A DNA stretch of 64,000 bases from Hymenopus coronatus (lineage: Eukaryota > Arthropoda > Insecta > Mantodea > Hymenopodidae). A program made the position numbers and the translations under genes. The stretch is taken from contig CM060892.1 of assembly GCA_030762935.1 (NCBI GenBank), forward strand, positions 91,608,827 through 91,672,826, in the 5' to 3' direction. This document shows positions 11,345 through 21,989 of this stretch, one piece after another. Numbering within the stretch: the first letter of the stretch is position 1; every line of letters starts with the position of its first letter. The notes beneath the pieces were generated by a model. That model did not search any database, was not told the origin of the DNA, and saw only the letters and a program-made list of their open reading frames with translations.

Positions 11345-11560
11345 TATGTAATTGAAAATCGCCTTAGAGCATGTCATCTCAAAATAATTTGAGATCATCT
11401 CGTGGTTTACCAGGAAACAGTTAAGAAATTTAACGTCATAGTGGCAATTTTTATGGTAGCTCAGTGGTGGAGCAACCAGCCAGAGACCCGGAGATCCGTG
11501 GCTCAAATCCCGGCTATGGAATTGAATTATTCAGTATGACTCTGCCAACTCCTGTCCTAC
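11345..11560 (+). mobile_element. SINE family E copy
   Basis: The upstream block 'ctcaaaataatttgagatc' and 'gtggtttaccaggaa' is followed by the tRNA-like part, with 'tatggtagctcagtggtgg' (A box) at about 11451-11469 and 'gtggctcaaatcccggct' (B box) at about 11499-11516. It ends with the 'ctatggaattgaatt' and 'ctctgccaactcct' tail. This is the best-preserved tRNA-like part of the family in the window. Confidence 0.75.
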
Positions 11561-11579
11561 ATACGACTTGTGTGAAAAA

Positions 11580-12031
11580 ACATTTGAATCAATTTAGTTG
11601 TGATTTATAAAAAGAATAAGGGCGAAGATAGCAAACAAACAAAAATCTGATACGTTTCATTCAAATGTCTTTATCTATTTATTCATAACACCAATCTGTT
11701 ATATATTATTTACTCTCTAAAAGCTTTAGCCCTAAATTAGAAAAGCATTCTAGGGCTTTAGTTTATAACATTATAACAAATATTTAGAATTCACATATAA
11801 ATTATTAGGTAGGTAAATAAATATGTATATACAATATTTTAAAAATATTACTAATAAATTGATTAAACTTATGAAAGCAAAATTTCCTTTTGAAAAACTG
11901 GGTTATTGTTGGCGTGAAGGACATTTGGCAGAAATTAAGATGATGTTCTAAATTAAATCGCTTTATACCTTATATTGGACTACATGTTATATTATATATT
12001 AAGTTATATTTTATATTATATTATATACATT
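11580..12031. other. AT-rich stretch, nothing recognised
   Basis: Very AT-rich, with TATAT-type runs at 11985-12030 directly next to the broken end of a D850 copy. No coding potential. Confidence 0.5.
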
Positions 12032-12677
12032 AAAATAGAAGAGCAAATAAGGGAATACACCTGGCTAAGCCTAAATTTCTGTATCTTTAGCCTTAGCCTA
12101 GTGTATTCCCACAGATCTTTTTAAAAGCTGTTGTGCGGCAATTGGTATTCGGTTCTCTTTGCATGGCCAAAAATGTAACAAAAGAGATAAAAGAAAAGCG
12201 GCATTAGAGTAAAGTTACATAGCTAAACATTTAAAACAAATAACAAGGAATATTTCGGGCACGATCAACTCAACAATTAAAATGTATACAGCATAAATTA
12301 TGTATCTTAACGTGATCTACATTGTTTGTGTAGTAAGTTTTTGACTTATGGTTTACCAATTACGCAAAATAAAGCTAAATTCACCCAGAATAAAGAGGTT
12401 CTTAGAGGCTATTTCCAGAACTTTTAAAATATACTTTTATTTACAGTATAAATTTATATAAGAAACTATATTTAACGTTTGAGTTATTTTTATGAATGCA
12501 AATTTTAAAAAAAAAAGTTGCAATATAAAGGGTAGCTTGGTGTGGGAGGATTCTCTTGAAAATCTTCCCATCCTTGGAAAATACTAAACATATCGACATC
12601 CAATTTTTGGGCAGAATACAAAGCTTCTCTAGCTACTATGTACATTGTATGTACATCCGTGTTAGAGAAAGTAAAAT
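12032..12677 (-). mobile_element. D850 copy, minus strand, with a local inverted duplication
   Basis: The body and left end ('gttagagaaagtaaaa' at 12661-12676) are present. The right-end 150 bp are missing. At the broken end, the segment normally reading 'gggaatacactaggctaa' is duplicated in inverted form (12051-12076 against 12085-12110), making a hairpin of about 26-bp arms. Confidence 0.8.
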
Positions 12678-12699
12678 GTTACATTTTTGCTTTGGTCAA

Positions 12700-12965
12700 G
12701 TTGACGCCTATGCCATGTGGTTAGATCGCTCGCCTCTCTCTTATACGATACCCCAGAGAACAGCATGTTGGATTTTTGGTGGACGAAGCGGCATCTGGGT
12801 GGAATTTCTCATGGTTCACTGGTTTCCTCCGCCATCTTTCCACCAAGTGCTCCATAATCATCTTTCCTGCCATTCAGTTCTCCATCACTTCCTATCATCG
12901 ACTTCCTCACTTTCATACCAGGCTGATCATCCATCCTCATCAGGCGTCTAAAACCTGGTTCGACT
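12700..12965 (+). mobile_element. SINE family B copy
   Basis: The worn tRNA-like head 'tgccatgtggttagatcgct' has a degraded B box. It is followed by 'ggtggacgaagcggc', 'ctggtttcctccgcc', 'tccataatcatctttcctgc' and a tail ending about 12965. It lies immediately left of a D850 left end. The 131-codon and 71-codon frames here are frames of the SINE. Confidence 0.75.
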
Positions 12966-13094
12966 TTCTGAGGGAAAAGAGGAGAAGGTAAAGAAATAAA
13001 GAAAAAATATCACATTTAATTAGAGGCATCTGGCTTCATGGTCTTATAAGGACATAAAATATTTTTAATATCTGTAAAATGTGCATAACTGAAA

Positions 13095-13395
13095 TGAAAA
13101 TGAGTTTTATTTATGGACGCTCTTTAATTACTGCAGTTCTCATAGTCACATTCTATGCTGGGTGAGAAGGATCAATTTTGCTCAGATGCCTCTTCATCAG
13201 GTTTAAGGTTATTTTACGTGCAGTAACTCTATGACATGGAACCAAAGGTTTTGCTTCTCTTTCAAGGAAGCATGTTAAGGATTTTTACGCCCGAAAAAAA
13301 AACATTCACGGATTTAAACACGCGACCTTGGGTATACAAGGCTAGTATGATAGCCACTACACTACGGAGGAGAAGTTGATTGGAACACCCCAAAG
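13095..13395 (-). mobile_element. SINE family C copy, minus strand
   Basis: On the minus strand the head is tRNA-like ('tagtgtagtggctatcatac'; then 'ggtcgcgtgtttaaatccg'). It is followed by 'tttttcgggcgtaaaaatcc', 'ccttgaaagagaagc' and a 3' end 'gcgtccataaataaaact' at about 13100-13125. It matches 14825-15082 and 27.0 kb. Confidence 0.75.
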
Positions 13396-13499
13396 GAAGT
13401 GATACACTACAGCCATCATTATGCATCAAATCCCAGGAGAATAGGATAATATGAGTGTTATCGAAGTTCGGCCGAAATAGCGGGGAAAGAATCACTACG

Positions 13500-13880
13500 G
13501 TGGCTCCCTAACGTACACCAAGTAATTCATCTCGACGCTGAGAGCGCTAGTAGCGCACGTTCCAAGTCTTAAGGAACACTCATTAGTCCCACAGACGACT
13601 CCAAAGCCACTCTGCTGCTATATCCAAAGCGCATTCACCTCTACGGGAGGGCGCCGCCACCACATCTTCACCGACTTAGAACCCTGAAAGAGACTGGTTG
13701 GAGCCAAATGAAGGGCAGGAAGTTTGCAGGAATGAAAAATCATCCGCATTGTTCACTTAGTGAGCCGGGAAAATCCCCAAGAAAAACACATGGGTCAAAG
13801 AGGTTGGCCACGGGATTCAATCCATGACTTCCCGAATGCCAGTCTAGACGAATCTCCTTATGCACCTAACTCGGTATATA
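13500..13880 (-). mobile_element. Possible SINE of another family, minus strand
   Basis: This is GC-richer than its surroundings. On the minus strand 'ggattgaatcccgtgg' (complement of about 13812-13827) is a good B box, preceded by a plausible A-box region 'ttcgtctagactggcattc'. The 300-bp body has no second copy here. Confidence 0.4.
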
Positions 13881-13904
13881 GAATGAGATATAGAGATGTA
13901 GAAT

Positions 13905-14310
13905 GAATTGTACTCCAGTGCTTGGATTCGATACCGACATTTTAACGCAAATACGGGTTTTGAGCCTTCTTGAATATATTGATAAACATATAAAAGCATT
14001 TTTAGAAAAAATATCCGTGATGTGCGTCCGTTTGTATGTAAACAGGTTAACAGTGATTACTCCTAAGTAATTTAGGATACAGTTTTAGTTTGGCACAACA
14101 TTAGCTTAAACATGTAGTAATTTATTCAAAATCGATACAGCCATTTTTGAGAAAATAAACATTTTCGAAAAATATTCTCTTCACAGGGTACCTTCTAATA
14201 TTCTTAGATGATGCTGAACTTCGATATGTGCTTGATATTTAACCGATATTTTATTTATGAGTTATGGTGTTTACAGACACACACACATACACACATGGAC
14301 CATTTACTTT
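13905..14310. mobile_element. Two D850 fragments head to head
   Basis: From 13905 to about 14080 the sequence is the left part of D850 on the plus strand ('ggattcgataccgac', 'gcatttttagaaaaaata'). From about 14115 to 14310 it is the same left-middle part on the minus strand ('cagccatttttgagaaaata', then an AC run near 14279). The junction between them is rearranged. Confidence 0.65.
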
Positions 14311-14321
14311 ATTTGTACATA

Positions 14322-15316
14322 GTAGCTAGAGAAGATATTGTATTCCACCCAAACATTTGATGTCGAGATATCATGGGATGCTTTGAGGTCCACCGAGTGT
14401 GAAAAAAACAAATAGAAAAATGTCCGTGTGTATGTGTGTGGTCAGCATAGCTCAAAACTGCAAAGATCAAATACCAAACCTTAGAAAATATGTTGAAAAC
14501 TTTATCTAACTCAAAAACGACTAACGATTTCGATTAAAATTCTGTACATTAAAACTATTTACGTCACAAATAAAATGTGTGTCTTGAATTTTTCGGGAAT
14601 GGCTTCTGAAGACCTGTTCGCTCTGGATGAATTTTACTGAATTTTGCCTAACTGGTAAATCGTAAGATACAGGCAAAAACTTAACACACAAAAAATACAG
14701 ATCTCGTTAAAGCACGTAATTTATATTATATATAATTTTTCTTGTAGAGTTGACCTATTTCAAGACATTCCTTGTTATCGCTTTCAATTTTAAACTGCCT
14801 TTAACTTTTCTCAAATGGCACCATATACCCAAGGTTACGTGTTTAAACCCGGCGGAGGATGCTGGATTTTTTCGGGCGTAAAAATCCTTACCATGGCTTC
14901 CTTCGGAAGGGAAGTAAAACCGTTGGTCCCGTGTCGTAGATTTACGTCACGTAAAAGAACCTCAAGCCTGATGGAGAGGCCTCTGAACAAAATTAAGTGG
15001 TCTTTCACGCCCAGTATCGAATGGGACGCTGAGAACCGCAGCTGTTAATGAGCGTCCATAAATAAAACGCCATATCATTTTAAAATGGCACCATGCAAAG
15101 CAAACCGACCCTCAATTGTTTCACATAGCGACCAGCCTGGTGTTTTCCCTTATTTTCCTTCTACTTACAAAGGAGCAAGTAATAAAACCAATTCTGCTAA
15201 TATTTATCTGGATTAGCATGACGTAGATAAAAAAATAACATTTTGTATAAATAGTTTGCATATGAAACAAGTTCACGGAAAAGAAAGTTATGTGATTGGA
15301 ACACATCAGTTTTTTC
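14322..15316 (+). mobile_element. D850 copy interrupted by a SINE C
   Basis: A full copy from 'tttactttatttgtacatag' at the left to 'gttatgtgattggaacacat' and T run at the right. A 258-bp SINE C has inserted at 14825-15082 and duplicated 12 bp of the D850 target. The two D850 halves rejoin in register when the insert is ignored. Confidence 0.9.
14825..15082 (+). mobile_element. SINE family C with 12-bp target-site duplication
   Basis: The target duplication AAATGGCACCAT is found at 14813-14824 and 15083-15094. The insert starts inside the tRNA-like head ('ataccc aaggttacgtgtt'), so it is slightly 5'-truncated relative to the 27.0 kb copy. It then shows 'aggatgctggattttttcgg', 'gtcccgtgtcgtagatttac' and 'gagaggcctctgaacaaaat'. 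It ends 'gcgtccataaataaaacgcc' plus a T-rich tail. Confidence 0.92.
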
Positions 15317-15445
15317 TAAAAGTGATTTTATTGGATTGAGGATCCTCACACGCGAATTTATAGTGGAATCTCAATATCGAATTTTTGGATGTAGTGCAAT
15401 ATCCTCTCTATCTAAATACTACAAAGTTGAGAAGGTAAAACTATG
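15317..15445 (-). mobile_element. D850 left-end fragment, minus strand
   Basis: 'tatcgaatttttggatgtag' and 'gcaatatcctctctat' are the family's left end on the minus strand, directly abutting the right end of the preceding plus-strand copy. Confidence 0.65.
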
Positions 15446-16230
15446 GTTAGAATGATAGCTCAATTGCAGGACAGAAATTGCCTCAAGAGTTACCGTGGTA
15501 CAACTCAATCAGTGTACCAACTGTGACCAACAAGAGAGAAGCACTATAATTATTCATATCACGTGAGTGGAAATCAAACTTTTAAGTAGAGTTATTGCGA
15601 GAAGTCGCAGTTGTCTCCCTTGTTGGTTGACTCATCTGCAATCGCGAGAAACAATTAATGAAATGAGATTTGGGGGCTTATTCCAGTTCTACAGCCCCAA
15701 AATTACAGGGTATGAGGAGGCGCTTCTGGAAACAGACTAATAACTATATTGATGTTCATATGAAACAGCAATGTGTGTCTGATTGAGTTTGTGATTGTGA
15801 ATATCTGTATTCTGCAGAACGCCAGATTAACTCTGTGTAAAATAATGAATCAGAGAGACTGGCCACTATCCTCACTTTTCCATTCACTAAACAGATCCTC
15901 TGTGTTAATTACTCGCTGTCCATTTAAACTTTCATTCCTATTCGCACTAAATTGCTTGTCGACTCTAAAATGTAGATAGTATACACACTGCCAATTTCGC
16001 GCCAACCTTGAAGAGCATTCAGAGATATTAACCGTATTTAATTGGGCTTATAGGAAACCTAATTAAATATTGTCACGTAATTGGCTGTAAAAGAATTTAA
16101 ATAATTATATCGCTCCGTGAAGTATAGCTACAAATCGATAGAAAGGCACTCCGGAGATCGTAAACCGTAAGTTGGTTGTAAAAGAATTTACTTCAGAAAT
16201 ATACTAACATTAAATTTGAACATTAGAAGC
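15446..16230. other. Unassigned sequence
   Basis: No repeat match and no coding signal beyond a 68-codon frame at 15773-15979 without motifs. Confidence 0.4.
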
Positions 16231-17371
16231 TTTTATTTTCTCTAGCATGTATGTACATAGAAGCTAGAGAAGGCAATGTATTCCAATCAAAACTTCGATG
16301 ACGATATTTCTCTAGTGATGTATGTTTTGAGATCCCTGAATTCAAAAAAGCATTTTTAAAAAAAATCCGTTTATGTCTATGGGTATTATAGCTAAAAAAC
16401 GAAAAGATTGTCAAATACTCTACTTGGTATTTATGTTTAGTAAGCAAGGACGTGGCTGCTTGTCAAGCGGGAGACCTCTGTTCGGTTCCCAGTACCGGTG
16501 TGGAGAATTTTGCTCTGCTGGGAGACCTGGTCCGGGGTGCACTCCAGATAGGGAAGACCGCATCAACCTGTTGGGAAGGATCTAGGCGCTGATGCCGTCT
16601 CACCCTCCAACACTGCACTCCATTCATGACGCCTTTGGGCTGAGATGGGGGATGCAGCGGCCGGACGGTAGGCCATTGTCCCCTGTGGAGTGTCGGGCCA
16701 TGGATTTACGTTATCCTTAAAGGATGCAACACGAAGATTTTCCAGAAAATTTCCCACCACAAACCACCCTGTACATGGAAATTGTTTTGTAAATTTTTTT
16801 TTCTCAAAAATAGCTAATGATTTTGACTAAAATACCGCATATTAAATATATTTAGGTAGAAAATAAAATGTAGGTATATTTTTAAATTTCTGGAGATAGC
16901 CTCTAAAACCTCTTAATTCTGAATGAAGTTTGAAACAGTTTGTATAACTTTTAAACCGTAAGCGATAGGCCAAAACTTAATACACTAAAATGTAAATCTC
17001 GTTATAACATAATTCATGTGACATACTATTTTCTTTTAGAGTTGATTTTTTCAAGGTATTCCTCGTTATTGGTTTCAATTTTAAACTATATAAATATTCT
17101 CAAACGGGAAAATACCTTTCGTTTCATGTCTCTTGTTTTAGTGTTGGCCATGCAAAGTGAACCGAACCTCAATTGTTTCACATAGAGAACAACTTACAAA
17201 ATATTTAACTATCGCTTTAGTCTAATGTATTTCCTTATACTTACAAAGAAGCAAGTAACAACATGAATTCTGCTACAGTTTATCTAGACTAATATGATGT
17301 AGGTGTAAGAAAAATGTTTCGTAAGAATAATTTGATATAAAACAGCTAGAGATATTATATAAATCCATCAT
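16231..17371 (+). mobile_element. D850 copy interrupted by a SINE A
   Basis: The left end is 'ttttattttctctagcatg' and the palindrome variant 'tctagcatg...agctagaga' is a subfamily form. Body sequence resumes after the SINE at about 16716 with 'aaaggatgcaacacgaagat'. The right end is decayed ('aacagctagagatattat'). Confidence 0.85.
16448..16715 (+). mobile_element. SINE family A copy, 5'-truncated
   Basis: It reads 'ggctgcttgtcaagcgggag', 'ctgttcggttcccagtaccg' (worn B box), 'ctgctgggagacctggtcc', 'gatgggggatgcagcggcc' and 'gtgtcgggccatgg' in the same order as the better copy at 22.9-23.3 kb. The A box is missing. The target duplication is not clear. Confidence 0.8.
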
Positions 17372-17599
17372 ATTATATGCTTTATTAAGTTTTAATTTAC
17401 ATTGTGCTTCCTCATTTCCTCTAAGCTGGCGTAGAAATCGTTGTCTGTCTTTTTGAACTAAAACTTTCTGTTAAGCACATTATCTTTAATTTAATCTATT
17501 TTGTCATTATATAACTAAATCTTGCTCAGCATCTTCTGTCTACTGCCGTATTGGAATCCAGGTTAGTATGGCATTCTCTTGAAGACCCTTTACAGCTCC

Positions 17600-17712
17600 A
17601 TCAACTCTATACTGCTGACACCTGAACCCTTCGACATACAAGGGCATCCTTTAATTAAAACCGTATGATATTGCTATGTTAATAAATACACTTATTCATT
17701 CATTCATTAAAA
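17600..17712 (+). mobile_element. 3' tail of a non-LTR retrotransposon with (ATTC)n end
   Basis: 'gatattgctatgttaataaa' followed by 'tacacttattcattcattca' (to about 17709) is shared with 18.5 kb and, more loosely, with 47.0 kb. A polyadenylation-like AATAAA and a short tandem ATTC end are typical of several non-LTR clades. No reverse transcriptase sequence lies directly upstream, so this is a strongly 5'-truncated insertion. Confidence 0.6.
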
Positions 17713-18480
17713 CCCCGCATGCGCCTAGCGCTTACAAATTACTGCCGGAAGTATTTTTAGCTTCAAGCAGACGAAGGACAGCATTCTGGGATTTGATTCT
17801 AAACAGCCAAAAGTGGCCAAGCCTGGACACATACTTAATGGAAGTTCGTGCACTAAGAGACAAAATATTTGTGTAAGTAATGTACAGTCTTATTTGGTGT
17901 TTGAGTAATCTGTATGTGTGAATACGTGGTGTAGTTGTAAATGCAAGTGTGTGTGTGTGTGTGTTTGTGCGTGATATCAGGGTGTTCTTTTCTTTATTAT
18001 TCTATGGTGCTGTTTGTGTAGCGCGCGAGCATATGTATGTATGTGTTTGTGTGTGTATTTCTAATGTTGTTAAGATATATAAACTAGATATGTAGCTAAC
18101 ATTCTAAATGCAAGTATTTTTAAACAGCATGTACGGTCACCCGACCTATGCGACTGTATGACGCAAATGTTGTATCAGTGTAAACTTGATAATAAAATAT
18201 TAATTATATAATATTAGTTCATAAACCTATGTGTTTCATGTTATTATAATTATTTTTCACACAAGCCGTGATAGGACAGAGTTGGACTAAAACGAAAGTC
18301 AAATGTTTTAAAAGCGGGTATCTATGTGAAGTTTTGAAATACAGTTCTCTTTTCTGGATCTACAGAATGCAAAATGAATGAGGACTTTTCATTTGAGAAT
18401 CAACGTTTAAGTATTGCAAACTTGAAAAGAAAACAAGGATTGTCCCAAAATGGGTAACGCCACAACATTTTGAATAATAA
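17713..18480. other. Unassigned sequence with TG runs
   Basis: A TG microsatellite lies at about 17947-17963, with further TG/ATGT-rich sequence at 18000-18060. A 66-codon frame (17676-17876, +) starts inside the retroelement tail and reads into non-repetitive sequence. I do not recognise it. It ends right before a donor-like 'gtaagt', but with no supporting context. Confidence 0.35.
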
Positions 18481-18577
18481 AAGCACGTACGATCTGTGGA
18501 TCCATGCGACTCTTGAAATTCTATGTATGATATTGCTATGTCAATAAATACACTTATTCATTCGTTCATTCATTCAA
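18481..18577 (+). mobile_element. 3' tail of the same non-LTR element family
   Basis: 'ctgtggatccatgcgac', 'gatattgctatgtcaataaa' and 'tacacttattcattcgttca' repeat the tail seen at 17.7 kb. The part shared with 47.0 kb begins at 'tatggacccatgcga'. This is a second 5'-truncated insertion. Confidence 0.65.
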
Positions 18578-18838
18578 GTAGATAATAAAAAATCTAATTC
18601 ACCAAATGTGTTATTTGTATAAAAGTGCATGAGTATTTCTTTAATAAGGTTAGGAAAAGTCGTAAATTCTTTCAACAATGATTCTATGCTGCCTTCTTTT
18701 AAACGATTCAGCATACACAGGTTATGAGTTGCTAGGATTTGGATTTAAATTTGTGAAAAGGAATAAAGTGGATATAACTATTGACAGAGGAATCACGTGA
18801 TGGAAACCCAGATTTTACATCTATATCCCATAGTAATG

Positions 18839-18840
<2 letters not shown>

Positions 18841-18878
<38 letters not shown>

Positions 18879-18880
18879 GC
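18841..18880. repeat. (TTA)n microsatellite
   Basis: About 13 perfect TTA units. Confidence 0.95.
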
Positions 18881-19039
18881 TACTGCTTAAAGGTTACACC
18901 GGTTGTTTGCATTATAACCACTAGGCATGAGTCCAAATTGTAAGTTTGTTCCTCGCAGCTGATACGAACACGAGTTCCCCGGAGAGACGCAAGATGCTTT
19001 CCTCCATCAAATAGGAAAGGTTCTAAGGCTGTTTTTTGT

Positions 19040-19262
19040 TGTAGTGTTTAACGCCCGCTTTAACTACTTATGGCACCGCAGGCGTTGACACTGCTGATAC
19101 ATGAATGATGGAGCACCGGTGGAATGCGATGGCGGGGGAAACCGGAGAAATCCGCCCCAGCGCCGCTTTGTCGACCACAAATCTCACATGCGGTCGCTTG
19201 GGATCGAACCCCGGTCCTCTAGGTGAGAGGCGTGTGGTCTAACACTCATCCATCTAAGGCTG
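19040..19262 (-). mobile_element. SINE family B copy, minus strand, near complete
   Basis: On the minus strand the tRNA-like head has an A-box region 'gtgttagaccacacgcc' and a perfect B box 'gggttcgatccc' (complement of about 19204-19215). The body follows ('gagatttgtggtcgacaaag', 'ccggtttcccccgccatcgc', 'ggtgctccatcattc'). The 3' end is 'aaagcgggcgttaaacact' near 19050. The tRNA-like head lacks a closed acceptor stem, so it is not a tRNA gene. Confidence 0.85.
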
Positions 19263-20535
19263 TGACAATTGTCATTACTTGTTACCTTCATACAGAATTG
19301 GAGAATCCAAGCGCAACATCAGCGCTACTGAAGTAGTTACAAATCGTAGATGGCGTTTCCGAATTTCAACCCAAGTGCGAGTGAATATTTGTAGTACAAA
19401 ACTGTTCACCACTCCGGGCACGCAACTTGTTACATGCATTAAAGATTTCCGTAAAAGACAACGTCATTGAAACAACCATCAATTCCCTTCATGTCAGGTA
19501 GTTTCCCAACAAAACACAAACAGTGAAGAACATGGCTCCTCATACATCATGCCCTGTCACCTTGATTAGGCACATATAGAATGCTTTTAAGCGATTATCG
19601 AATATTCTTGACGTTCAAAAAGATGTAACCGAGTTGAGAATAAAATGAATACTACGCAAATATCGCAGTCTCTCAAAAGAACAAGTCGCGTGGCGGAAGT
19701 TTGATAAAACATGTCAATAAAAGCTGTAACGCAGAAAAGAATGTTGGCATGGCTTCCCCTGCACCAGTCCTGCCTGCGCAGTAAATGTGATTTATGTAAA
19801 ACCGATACGAAAATTTATATGGGAATGGGATGATAATCCTCTCGGAAAAGACCAGATTTTGCTTCCAGCTTAGGATCTTCTTCTTTCCTGGCACCTGATT
19901 TTACCCAGCTTTAAGTGCAATCTGTCGGCTTCTCGCTCTCATTTGTATTTCTGAATTGTTTTATGGCCCGTTCCGCTATGAATTATTGGGCACGAGAGAC
20001 GGATGCAAATCCTATGCTTTCTGTCTCACTCCTTCAACCATAAATTCTGTGCCAGGCAATCTAGACCACTTATTAGATCGAAATTCGGTTTAAGTATTAC
20101 TACAATAGAAATTTGATAATAGCACCTGACCTTTCATTCCATTTCTAACTTTAATCTAGATTATTCATTTTAAAACACATTTCTTTATTGTACGTGTCTG
20201 CTGCTTTAGAGAAAGCAGATTATAGATTCTTTACCCACATGTGAAGATCTCCTGAGTTTCTCCAATATATTATGGTTTTAAAATATCACGTTGACATTCA
20301 AAACAGTTTAAACGGATATAATTAAATTAAGCAGGGAATTTATAGGTATTTTGAAGAACCTAGTCTTTTGCTTTATAACGAACAATTCATTTCATAAATG
20401 AATTTCTCTGCTTCTTTCTTCGCGATATAGACATTCACTTATTCCAGCCTCACATAAAGCTGCCTACGAAGTATCCTACGGCTTGTTTAGATATTGCAAC
20501 AAATGATACAACTGATCAACCTTTTCTGGACAGTT
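19263..20535. other. Unassigned sequence
   Basis: About 1.3 kb of ordinary AT-rich DNA. The frames of 63 and 73 codons carry no motif. No repeat match. Confidence 0.4.
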
Positions 20536-20539
20536 TGGT

Positions 20540-20745
20540 TTGCTTTTCTCCAGGTTCTCTTATTCCCCACATGAATTCCACCAATTGCTTCAGTATCACC
20601 TTTCATACCCTCTAGTTCGCGTTTATTTTATATCATTAACCTCCGGCTGTTTCAACTCGACTCGTCTGAGTCAGAGTACTCAGGTGCTCAACCACAAAAC
20701 TTGGAGGAGGGAAGAGGTGAAGCGTGATAACATTTATGTCAAGCG
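20540..20745 (+). mobile_element. SINE family B-like body, low confidence
   Basis: 'tttctccaggttctcttatt' and 'cccacatgaattccaccaat' with 'tgcttcagtatcacctttc' follow the order of the family B body (compare 12.8 kb), but the identity is low and the head is absent. Confidence 0.4.
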
Positions 20746-21985
20746 GAAAGAGTGACAGTACTTATTGCCAGTTTAGTCAATTGATTCAGACGTTACGAAA
20801 TCGTTCCCTCAATTCCCAGCTTTATTAGAAGGCTCCTGTAAACTGCAAATTAGTCACTGCTCTTTTAATACGTTTCCAAGCTGGAAAAGACTGAGCTGCC
20901 TCCATTCAGGAGTAATACAATGGCAAACGGTGCTTGTGAGGTGGTACAATAAATACCAATAAGTTAAAATTTTAAGGTTGAATTTCTTATATTTTTCTGC
21001 ATATCATTTGTTACAATCGATGAAGTTTTCAGTCCAAGGATTTGAAACATTCATTACTGTGAAATGGAAGTTAAGCAATACAAATATCTCTGCAAAATGA
21101 TAAGTCAACTGGAGAATCCAAGAGAACAAATAGGGATTTTTAATTATGAAATAATTATTAAAATCGATTTACAGATTACCCTGTACACAAATACAATACA
21201 CTTTGAAAAATTTTCTCTCGTTATAATATTAATACTAATATAGCATTTGGTGGTATATTGCACGTTAAAATGTAGATTTCAGCAATTATGGTTCTCAAAT
21301 TAATCATTGTGGAATAATACTTCTGCTCACACGAAGTGGAATGTAAGAAAAATCTAGTTTATTTTAGTTGGAGAAAGGTTCGAAGCGAGATTCGAATGTT
21401 GATTGTGATAGACATATTCTCTCCTATGGAACGAGCCCAGTGTCAACGAAAGGAGACAATAAGAATCGGCACCACAAAAAAGATTTGGGTATTACTTCAC
21501 CAAAATAGCCAAACCGTAGACTGCGGCGAACATAATCACTGAAACTTGGTTTGAGCAATAGTTCTGCTGAGCGGGTATTTAAAGAGATGGGAGATTTTCT
21601 CAGCTGATTAGAAGTGGTGAATCACTGCGGGGAGCCACCTGTCCTGCAACAACTCTTTGGACATCCTCTAAATTTCATGGAAATCCAATTCCGTATCTTG
21701 CACACTCCTCATAAAGATGAGCGTTTAGACCCCTTCAGCAACTTAGTGTGAACACAGGCGACACGTAGCACCCATGTTACCTTTGATGTTTCAAGAAGTA
21801 GTCAGACCTCGGCATGATGTATCAATACCGTAAGGAAGAGGCTCAGACCTCGTCAACTACCTTGGTGCGGGCACTTCCATTACTAGAAGTCCCTCCCGAT
21901 TTGGTTGGGCTCGGCGGGGCAGTGGTTACCTAAACCCAAGGGAGATAATGTACATCTGGGTGGGGTCATGAGATGCCTTGATGTC
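20746..21985. other. Unassigned sequence upstream of the retrotransposon
   Basis: No clear feature. Part of 21560-21985 may be the N-terminal part of the non-LTR element below. I can place its frame with confidence only from about 22003. Confidence 0.35.
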
Positions 21986-21989
21986 ATAC

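Noticed and set aside
19190..19262. Possible tRNA gene
   Set aside because: It has good A and B boxes but no closed acceptor stem, and it continues directly into a SINE body. The same holds for 23.2, 27.0, 33.4, 44.7 and 62.8 kb.
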